From: Acholeplasmatales bacterium Tener_01
GTDB lineage: Bacteria; Bacillota_I; Bacilli_A; ML615J-28; CAG-698
NCBI GenBank assembly: GCA_001604495.1
Contig: LVBR01000186.1
Coordinates: 1-7,863, forward strand
DNA length: 7,863 nt
Reading direction: 5' to 3'
Shown here in pieces: positions 1 to 5,520 of the stretch. The position numbers and the translations under genes are program-made. Below the pieces are notes generated by a model. It did no database searches. It saw only the letters and a list, made by a program, of their open reading frames with translations, and had not been told where the DNA came from. Every line of letters starts with the position of its first letter. Position 1 is the stretch's first letter.

Positions 1-2255
1 CAACAGTTGAAAAAGAGAACTTAATAATTGAATTATTAAAACAAAATGGAATCTCTTTTAACAAAATTAATAAAGTTAATAGCATCAAAGAAAACGAAAT
101 CAATATTATAGATATTAATAATGCTATTAGTTTTGGTTTCTATAATGAATTTGAAGTTATAACTGAAAAAGAACTATTCCCTAAATTAAAAAAGAATTTT
201 GCTAAGTATCGTAGTGATGATGAAAAGACAAGACTTGAATCTCGTGATGACTTGGTTGTTGGGGACTATGTTGTTCACTATGATTATGGTATTGGTAAGT
301 ATTTAGGAATTGAAACGATTGAATTAAATAATATAAAGAACGACTATTTAGTAATTCAATATGAGAATATGCCACTTTATGTTCCTGTGGAAAAGTTCAA
401 TATGCTTGAAAAGTATCGTGCAAGTGAAGGAGCAACACCTAAACTCACACGAATTGGAAACAAAGAGTGGGAAAAGAAAAAGAATAAGATCAAAGAAAAA
501 GTTGAAAGTATTGCTAAGGATTTAATTGAATTACAAGTTGAAAGGGAATCACAAAAAGGATTTGTATATCAAAAGGATTCTGAATTCCAAACCTTATTTG
601 AAGATGATTTCGAATATATTGAAACAAAAGACCAAAAGCGTATCATTGAAGAAGTCAAAGAAGACATGGAAAAAGGTCGTGTCATTGATAGACTAATATG
701 TGGTGATGTTGGCTTTGGTAAAACAGAAATTGCCATGCGTGCTGCTTTTAAAGCTGTTTATAGTGGTAAGCAAGTAGCATACCTTGCCCCAACAACTATC
801 CTTACAAGACAACACTATTATACTTTTAAAGAAAGATTTGAAAAGTTTGGTGTAAAAGTAGAACCCCTAAACCGCCTGGTAACTGAAAAAGAACAAACTA
901 GAGTGGTAAAAGAGTTAAAAGAAGGATTAGTTGATATTGTTATTGGAACACATAGGCTTCTAAGTAGTGATGTTAAATTTAAAGATTTAGGTCTCTTAAT
1001 CATTGATGAAGAGCAAAGATTTGGTGTTATTCACAAAGAAGCAATTAAAAAGCTTAAGACTAACATCAATGTCTTAACTCTTTCAGCAACTCCAATCCCA
1101 AGAACTTTACAAATGGCAGTAATGGGAGTAAGACAACTAAGTCTAATTGAAACACCACCACTAGATCGTCATCCTATTCAAACATATGTTTTAGAATACA
1201 ACGATTCTATTATCAAAGAAGCAATTTATCGTGAACTTGGTAGAGGTGGACAAGTATTCTATCTTCACAATAGAATTAGTGATATTGAAATTGTATATAG
1301 AAAGATCCATCGTCTTGTACCTGAGGCTAGAATTTGCATTGGTCATGGTCAAATGAATAAAGATGAACTAGAAGATACTGTTCAATCATTCATTGATAGA
1401 GAATATGATGTACTTCTTTGTACAACAATTATTGAAACCGGAATTGATATTCCAAATAGTAATACCTTAATTATTGATGAAGCAGATAGACTAGGCTTAG
1501 CCCAACTTTATCAAATTAGAGGTCGTGTTGGAAGAAGTGATAAGATTGCTTATGCATATTTAACATACAAAGCTAATAAAGTTCTATCACAAAACGAAGC
1601 TAAGCGCTTAAGTGCTATAAAAGAGTATACTACACTAGGAAGTGGATATAAAATTGCTATGCGTGACTTAGCAATTAGAGGTGCTGGGGATATTTTAGGC
1701 CGTGAACAATCAGGATATATTGATACAATCGGTCTTGATATGTATATGAAACTTCTAGATGAAGCAATTTCTGAAAGACAAGGCAAAAAGAAAGAGGAAG
1801 AACCTAGTTACGTTGTTGAAATATCTAAGCATGTAAGCAAAGATTATGTTAGTGATGATGCCATTCGTATTGAAATTCATAAACAAATCAGTAGAATTAA
1901 TTCATTAGAAAGTAAAAATGAATTAATAGCATCTTTTACTGACCGCTTTGGTAAACTTAGTGATGTAATACTGACATATATTGAAGAGAAATATATGGAA
2001 TATCTATTTAAAAAATTCAAAATTAAGAGTATACTAGAGAATAAGTATATGGTATCTGTGATTATTCCAGATGAAGCTTTAAAGATTTACAGTCCTAAAG
2101 ATATCTTTTTAGCATCAACTAAAGTTAGTAAAGATTTTAATTTTGAATACAAGAATAATCAATTAATCGTAAGACTTAATAAAAATGTAGATAGTAAAGA
2201 CTGGATTTACAAGTTTACTAAACTACTTGGTAGTGTAGGAGAGAAAAATGTATAG
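1..2255 (+). CDS. mfd: Transcription-repair coupling factor Mfd, C-terminal part (5' end outside window)
   Basis: Mfd is an ATP-driven DNA translocase that removes RNA polymerase stalled at lesions and recruits UvrA for nucleotide excision repair. The frame (codons from base 3) is open from the left edge, so the TTG at 252 is internal; about 750 residues are visible of a family norm near 1,100-1,180. Bases 3-250 encode the segment before the polymerase-binding domain (ITEKELFPK). The CarD-like RNA polymerase interaction domain follows (GDYVVHYDYGIGKYLG, from about 258). Translocase motifs come next: Walker A GDVGFGKT (702-725), DEEQ box (1005-1016), SATPIPRT (about 1086-1109), ETGIDIP (about 1434-1454), RGRVGRS (about 1518-1538). 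The RecG-like TRG motif (GSGYKIAMRDLAIRGAGD) lies around 1640-1690. The rest matches the C-terminal autoinhibitory D7 region. The missing N-terminus would hold the UvrB-like, UvrA-binding modules. All key helicase residues are intact. The end overlaps dapF by 8 bases, suggesting cotranscription. Confidence 0.97.
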   Translation, partial: TVEKENLIIELLKQNGISFNKINKVNSIKENEINIIDINNAISFGFYNEFEVITEKELFPKLKKNFAKYRSDDEKTRLESRDDLVVGDYVVHYDYGIGKYLGIETIELNNIKNDYLVIQYENMPLYVPVEKFNMLEKYRASEGATPKLTRIGNKEWEKKKNKIKEKVESIAKDLIELQVERESQKGFVYQKDSEFQTLFEDDFEYIETKDQKRIIEEVKEDMEKGRVIDRLICGDVGFGKTEIAMRAAFKAVYSGKQVAYLAPTTILTRQHYYTFKERFEKFGVKVEPLNRLVTEKEQTRVVKELKEGLVDIVIGTHRLLSSDVKFKDLGLLIIDEEQRFGVIHKEAIKKLKTNINVLTLSATPIPRTLQMAVMGVRQLSLIETPPLDRHPIQTYVLEYNDSIIKEAIYRELGRGGQVFYLHNRISDIEIVYRKIHRLVPEARICIGHGQMNKDELEDTVQSFIDREYDVLLCTTIIETGIDIPNSNTLIIDEADRLGLAQLYQIRGRVGRSDKIAYAYLTYKANKVLSQNEAKRLSAIKEYTTLGSGYKIAMRDLAIRGAGDILGREQSGYIDTIGLDMYMKLLDEAISERQGKKKEEEPSYVVEISKHVSKDYVSDDAIRIEIHKQISRINSLESKNELIASFTDRFGKLSDVILTYIEEKYMEYLFKKFKIKSILENKYMVSVIIPDEALKIYSPKDIFLASTKVSKDFNFEYKNNQLIVRLNKNVDSKDWIYKFTKLLGSVGEKNV

Positions 2256-3060
2256 AAAATTACACGGTGTCGGTAACGATTTTATTATTGGAAGGTTTGT
2301 TGAGGGAACTGATTACGTTGCTTTAAGTAAAAAGTTATGTGACAGACATACAGGAATCGGTGCTGATGGACTACTTTTAGCTAAGATGAATAACAATATT
2401 CCTTATATGGTGTTTTATAATAGTGATGGAACACTAGCACCAATGTGTGGAAATGGTATAAGATGCTTTTCAAGGTATTGCTTAATTGAAGGTCTTGTAA
2501 GTGGTGATGAGTTTAAAATAGATACTAAAAGTGGCATCATGAATGTTAAAGTCACTCAAAAAGATCCATTTATGTGTAAGGTATGTTTAGGTAGACCTAA
2601 CTTTTCAACAAAAGCCCTTGATATTGATACTAATAAAGAGACTTTCTTAAACGAAAAGATTAGATTAAGTTGTGGCAAAGATATTAAAGTTAGTGCTTTA
2701 TTTATGACTACACATCATTTAGTTGTTATTGTAGATGATTTAAAGAAAGCAATTAATGATAAGATTGCTGAAGAACTTCAAGCAAACAAGATTTTCACAA
2801 AAGGAATTAATGTTAATCTTGTTCAAGTGATTGATAGATCAAATGTTGTGATGAAAACTTTTGAAAGAGGAGCTGGTTGGACACTAGCATGTGGCACAGG
2901 AGCAAGCAGTGCCTATGTCATCCTAAAAGAAAAAGGATTAATTGATAACGAATTAACAATTAATCTTGAAAAAGGGCAATTAAAGATATCATCAATAGGT
3001 GATGATATTTATATGGAGGGTCCAGCAGTACTAATTGCTTCATTTGAAATAAACGAATAA
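2248..3060 (+). CDS. dapF: Diaminopimelate epimerase DapF
   Basis: This cytoplasmic, cofactor-independent epimerase converts LL- to meso-diaminopimelate for lysine synthesis and, in many bacteria, peptidoglycan cross-links. The 270-residue length is normal for the family. Visible signatures are the N-terminal KLHGVGNDF (4-12), DRHTGIGADG (32-41), the first catalytic cysteine in MCGNGIRC (Cys67), and the second in ERGAGWTLACGTG (Cys215). Both halves of the two-fold alpha/beta fold are therefore complete and the active-site pair is intact. The ATG at 2248 lies inside the last codons of mfd and is preceded by AGGAGAG (2237-2243) 4 bases upstream, a good ribosome binding site in the mfd reading frame. 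Translation coupled to mfd is likely. The final codons carry a promoter for the next gene (3044-3072). The gene implies that the host makes diaminopimelate, which argues against a wall-less mycoplasma. Confidence 0.97.
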   Translation: MYRKLHGVGNDFIIGRFVEGTDYVALSKKLCDRHTGIGADGLLLAKMNNNIPYMVFYNSDGTLAPMCGNGIRCFSRYCLIEGLVSGDEFKIDTKSGIMNVKVTQKDPFMCKVCLGRPNFSTKALDIDTNKETFLNEKIRLSCGKDIKVSALFMTTHHLVVIVDDLKKAINDKIAEELQANKIFTKGINVNLVQVIDRSNVVMKTFERGAGWTLACGTGASSAYVILKEKGLIDNELTINLEKGQLKISSIGDDIYMEGPAVLIASFEINE

Positions 3061-3072
3061 CTAGGGTATAAT
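3044..3072 (+). promoter_or_regulatory. Sigma-A-type promoter inside the 3' end of dapF
   Basis: TTGAAA (3044-3049), a spacer of exactly 17 bases and TATAAT (3067-3072) match the vegetative sigma consensus closely (5/6 and 6/6). It would start transcription at about 3079-3080, just 2-3 bases before the ATG at 3082, for the membrane-protein and lipoprotein pair. Chance matches are common in AT-rich DNA, but the exact spacing and position at a gene boundary support it. Confidence 0.65.
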
Positions 3073-3081
3073 AAATATAAT

Positions 3082-3525
3082 ATGAAAGTAGAATATAAGA
3101 ATAAGTTATTTAATAAGAAAGAATTTGAAGGAAGAGTGTGCAATTTTAGTGTGCTTAATAATAAAGTTGTACTTCCAATATTTACAGATGAACTAACTAA
3201 AGAAGAGATTCTTTCTATATACATTAATAATGTTAAAAAGAATACAAGAATTTATATTCTATTACCATGTATTGTATTTAGTTTATTATTCTTAGTAATT
3301 GATACTTTAATGCTTATATTTTATGATTACATTAATATAAGGATTTTAGTGTTTTGTGTGTTTATATCACTATTTTATTTGTTCTTTGGAATATATAAAT
3401 TAGTTAAACTAATTAAAAAAGAGAAATGCTATTATTCATATACCCCAAGAGGTCCTAGATATAACTTTATCTCTTATCAAAAACATCAAAGAATTCTAAA
3501 CTCTATTAGAGGTGACCAAATATGA
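3082..3525 (+). CDS. Small two-helix membrane protein of unknown function
   Basis: I do not recognise a family. The 147-residue product has a polar N-terminal region (1-55) without signal peptide, two hydrophobic segments (about 57-80 and 86-108) joined by a very short turn (YDYIN), and a basic C-terminal tail (KLVKLIKKEK and onward). Lysines and arginine before helix 1 and after helix 2 predict both ends in the cytoplasm. There is one cysteine in each helix (Cys63, Cys92), plus Cys20 and Cys116. The ATG at 3082 has no usable Shine-Dalgarno: the nearest purine run, AGGG (3063-3066), is 15 bases away. No better in-frame start is visible, and the promoter just upstream would make the message nearly leaderless. 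The TGA stop overlaps the ATG of the thioredoxin-like lipoprotein (ATGA), so the two are probably translated together and may work together. The coding call is supported by the overlap and the coherent membrane topology. Confidence 0.75.
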   Translation: MKVEYKNKLFNKKEFEGRVCNFSVLNNKVVLPIFTDELTKEEILSIYINNVKKNTRIYILLPCIVFSLLFLVIDTLMLIFYDYINIRILVFCVFISLFYLFFGIYKLVKLIKKEKCYYSYTPRGPRYNFISYQKHQRILNSIRGDQI

Positions 3526-4016
3526 GAAAAACAATACTTGTTTTACTAACACTAATTATATCTATAATGCTTGTTGGGTGTGGATCAAGCGACATGAAGG
3601 GAGTTAAGAACTTAACTCAACAACAAATTTACGAACAAAAAGAGGATAAATACTATGTTTTCTTTTATCGTGAAGGATGTAGTGGATGTGAAGATACAAA
3701 ACCTTATATTCTTGCTTATATCAAAGCTTTAAAGAGTGGCGACTATCCCGGCGCAAGAGCAATGTATGCTGTGAATTTGTCAGATGAAAAGAATTATACA
3801 ATGTATGTTGCTAACCACGCTGAGGGTGGTCAAGGAACTGATGGAAGATTTTGGGTTGATGGTGTAAGTAATTGGAGCGAATTGAAGATTGGCTCTACCC
3901 CCTCACTAATAACAGTTTATATTAAAGATGGTGTGAAAGTATCACAATATGCTGCCCAAGGAAAAGATAAAATAACAGATGTTTTAAATAACCAATTATT
4001 GGTAAATAAAAAATAG
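3522..4016 (+). CDS. Thioredoxin-like lipoprotein, single CSGC domain
   Basis: Predicted extracytoplasmic lipoprotein of 164 residues. The signal peptide has MRK followed by a hydrophobic core and a lipobox LVGC, with the lipidated cysteine at 20. The mature part is one thioredoxin-like domain: a beta strand YYVFFYREG leads into CSGC (53-56), with a proline four residues later (Pro61), and a STP motif (Pro127) is placed like the cis-proline of thioredoxin folds. Besides the lipid anchor, the only cysteines are those of CSGC, so a thiol-disulfide exchange role is likely; direction (reductase or oxidase) cannot be told. The start is supported by AGAGGTGA (3508-3515) 6 bases before the ATG, and the ATG overlaps the previous gene's TGA. 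The domain closely resembles the two modules of the convergent minus-strand lipoprotein. The stop codon lies inside the shared terminator palindrome. Exact family and substrate are unknown. Confidence 0.88.
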   Translation: MRKTILVLLTLIISIMLVGCGSSDMKGVKNLTQQQIYEQKEDKYYVFFYREGCSGCEDTKPYILAYIKALKSGDYPGARAMYAVNLSDEKNYTMYVANHAEGGQGTDGRFWVDGVSNWSELKIGSTPSLITVYIKDGVKVSQYAAQGKDKITDVLNNQLLVNKK

Positions 4017-4033
4017 GTCGTAAGACCTATTTT
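4010..4033. terminator. Bidirectional intrinsic terminator shared by convergent genes
   Basis: A perfect 10-bp stem (4010-4019 with 4024-4033; core AAATAGGTC/GACCTATTT) closes a 4-base loop GTAA. On the minus strand it is followed by a clear U-rich run (TTTTTTATTTACC, counting the end of the stem). On the plus strand it is followed by TTAATTTACT, which is weaker. The TAG stops of both convergent genes (4014-4016 plus, 4027-4029 minus) lie within the two arms. Confidence 0.8.
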
Positions 4034-5352
4034 AATTTACTCATTAATTCTCTGAAATGAGTTAAGATTTCATTTCCTTCATTTTTATATAATTCAACAA
4101 TCTCATGATTTTTAACTAGGACAACTCTTGGATAATATCCAAGTCTTATTTCAGTATATTCTTTTGCCCCAACAAAGAATTCAGGATTACCAATGTATGT
4201 TGAATTGTTCATTGATCTATGAATTGCATAAATTGGGTAATTTTCACCATTGTCATATAAATCATAATATTTAGCGTATTTAAGAAGTGTTGGCTTAACA
4301 GCAGCACATCCGCTACAATCATCTCTTAAGAAGAATACATAATAAGCTTCTTCCTCTTGTTCGAAAATATCTTCAATTTTGATGATTCTAAATGTAGATT
4401 GACTGATTACTTTAAATGTCTTTTCGTGACCACTAGCATCATATAATAAAACAGTATAGATACCAGGGACATATTGATTGAAGAAGTTCTTTGTGAAGAA
4501 CATTGTTGTTCCATCAAAACCGGTTTTTCCTTCTTCATATTCATTTACTCTATAAGTGTAATTGACATCGGCTTCACTTGTTACAAGGTATTTAGTTGGT
4601 GTGAAGTCTAAATCAACAGATATAACTTTTGGATCTTCAACTGTATGAATAACAACATCTTGTTTGATGTTTGCCATTTCAATATAGAAGAATGATGAAA
4701 TGTTTGATGCTCCAACATAATATTCTAAAGCAGCACCTTTATCTATAACCATCAATGTAGGCGTTGAAATTGAAACATTGTTTATTAGTTCATCATAAGT
4801 AGATATACCAATATAGTTTGTTCCTTCGCCTTTTGATGCTTCGAAATCAGGGTCTGAATAATCAACAACATATAATTTATTAACTGCTCCATCAGGGTAA
4901 GTAGATAGGAAATTATTGAATGTAATTAGGTCTGGTCTTAGCTGTTCACAACCGCTACAACCTTCTCTTGAGAATAGTACATAGTAGCGTTCGCCTCTTT
5001 GTGAAAAGACATTTTGTTTCTTAATCATATCAAAGTCATAATTTGTTCCACTTAACTCAACTGTTAAATTAACTTTCTTACCTGCTTTGATTGTGATTTG
5101 ATAGTTGCCATTTTCATAGTTTGCGAAGAATAAAGATCCTAATATTACATTACCGTTCTTAAGAATTCCTTCGAATTCAGTTACGGTATCATTGATATCT
5201 TTTCCTTTAACTGTGATTTCTTTTAAGTCCCCTTCAATATTTACAATTATTGGAGAAGGGTTATCGCGATTGAAAGATTCATTGTTTGTTTTTTCACAAC
5301 TCGATAGTACGAATAGTAAAAAAACAAGAATAAATAAAATATATTTTTTCAT
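4027..5352 (-). CDS. Lipoprotein with two thioredoxin-like CSGC modules and Ig-like spacers
   Basis: Predicted surface lipoprotein of 441 residues from the ATG at 5352. A GTG six bases into the ribosome binding site region (5367) would add five residues, but GGAGG (5361-5365) lies 8 bases before the ATG, and MKKYILF gives a classic signal peptide ending in lipobox LSSC (Cys19). Visible modules are: a beta-rich segment (about 34-104), a thioredoxin-like module with CSGC at 132-135 and STP at 196-198, a second beta-rich Ig-like segment (about 240-317, ending PGIYTVLLYDASGHEKTFKV), and a second thioredoxin-like module with CSGC at 346-349 and a candidate cis-proline at 408. No other cysteine exists in the mature protein except the lipid anchor. 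Both modules carry YYVxFxRxxCSGC, as does the convergent lipoprotein at 3522. A thiol-disulfide role outside the membrane is likely; redox direction and partner are unknown. It has its own promoter and ends in the shared terminator. Confidence 0.87.
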   Translation of the reverse strand: MKKYILFILVFLLFVLSSCEKTNNESFNRDNPSPIIVNIEGDLKEITVKGKDINDTVTEFEGILKNGNVILGSLFFANYENGNYQITIKAGKKVNLTVELSGTNYDFDMIKKQNVFSQRGERYYVLFSREGCSGCEQLRPDLITFNNFLSTYPDGAVNKLYVVDYSDPDFEASKGEGTNYIGISTYDELINNVSISTPTLMVIDKGAALEYYVGASNISSFFYIEMANIKQDVVIHTVEDPKVISVDLDFTPTKYLVTSEADVNYTYRVNEYEEGKTGFDGTTMFFTKNFFNQYVPGIYTVLLYDASGHEKTFKVISQSTFRIIKIEDIFEQEEEAYYVFFLRDDCSGCAAVKPTLLKYAKYYDLYDNGENYPIYAIHRSMNNSTYIGNPEFFVGAKEYTEIRLGYYPRVVLVKNHEIVELYKNEGNEILTHFRELMSKLK

Positions 5353-5360
5353 AATGGGTG

Positions 5361-5366
5361 CCTCCA
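5361..5366 (-). promoter_or_regulatory. Shine-Dalgarno that fixes the start of the two-module lipoprotein
   Basis: The minus strand reads TGGAGG here, 8 bases before the ATG at 5352. A GTG start at 5367 would place this motif inside the coding region and leave that start without a binding site, so the ATG is preferred. Confidence 0.85.
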
Positions 5367-5382
5367 CATTATTAACAAAACT

Positions 5383-5411
5383 AATATATCACATTTCTAA
5401 AAAAAAGTAAA
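5383..5411 (-). promoter_or_regulatory. Extended -10 promoter of the two-module lipoprotein gene
   Basis: On the minus strand TTTACT (5411-5406) and TATATT (5388-5383) are 17 bases apart. The -10 is preceded by TGA, giving TGTGATATATT, an extended -10 typical of Gram-positive vegetative promoters. Predicted start of transcription is near 5376, leaving a leader of about 24 bases that contains the GGAGG site. Confidence 0.55.
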
Positions 5412-5451
5412 ATATATTGATTTAGGACAAATAACAAAAATATAAAAATTG

Positions 5452-5480
5452 TTAACAAACAAAAAAAAGTATGATATAAT
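5452..5480 (+). promoter_or_regulatory. Strong extended -10 promoter of the Ig-like repeat lipoprotein
   Basis: TTAACA (5452-5457), a 17-base spacer and TATAAT (5475-5480), with TATGA before the -10, give a near-ideal vegetative promoter with an extended -10. Transcription should begin near 5487. The ribosome binding site GAAAGGAT (5506-5513) lies 7 bases before the ATG at 5521. Confidence 0.75.
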
Positions 5481-5520
5481 ACATTAGTAAACGTGTATGA
5501 ATATTGAAAGGATATAAAGT

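Larger units (their letters stand above)
5353..5520. other. Divergent control region between two lipoprotein genes
   Basis: This 168-base gap holds the start signals of both flanking genes. The two promoters point away from each other, and their -35 hexamers are about 40 bases apart. It contains A-rich tracts (5399-5406, 5461-5468) and the 8-base direct repeat TTAACAAA at 5372-5379 and 5452-5459. The second copy is part of the perfect palindrome TTGTTAACAA (5449-5458), which overlaps the -35 of the plus-strand promoter. The palindrome could be an operator, but in such AT-rich DNA chance is a fair alternative. No riboswitch or small RNA was recognised. Confidence 0.5.

Noticed and set aside
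252..254. TTG as a start codon for a 667-residue helicase protein
   Set aside because: The frame is open without stops to the left edge and the upstream codons match the Mfd segment before the RNA polymerase interaction domain, so the gene begins outside the window.
818..1786. Minus-strand open frames at 818-1003 and 1550-1786
   Set aside because: Both are antisense shadows of conserved Mfd helicase motifs with no start signals.
3009..3224. Minus-strand open frame across the dapF end and the next gene start
   Set aside because: It has low-complexity Leu/Ser composition, no ribosome binding site, and is antisense to two better-supported genes and a promoter.
3991..4003. Palindrome ACCAATTATTGGT just before the shared terminator
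   Set aside because: It is short, lies inside coding sequence and lacks a U-tract at a suitable distance; most likely chance, with the adjacent 10-bp stem being the real terminator.
3082..4016. Mycoplasma-type code (TGA read as tryptophan)
   Set aside because: All tryptophans I checked are TGG, and reading through the TGA at 3523-3525 meets TAA after eight more codons while destroying the logic of the ATGA overlap.
5353..5367. GTG start at 5367 adding five residues to the two-module lipoprotein
   Set aside because: The GGAGG ribosome binding site would fall inside the coding sequence; the ATG at 5352 is correctly spaced from it and gives a standard signal peptide.
5192..5410. Open frame on the plus strand, 72 codons
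   Set aside because: It is antisense to the signal peptide region and promoter of the minus-strand lipoprotein, has no ribosome binding site, and its hydrophobic stretch is a shadow of the sense signal sequence.
5399..5468. A-tracts in the divergent gap as a possible origin or curved-DNA element
   Set aside because: There are no DnaA boxes or iterons, and such tracts are expected in AT-rich promoter regions.
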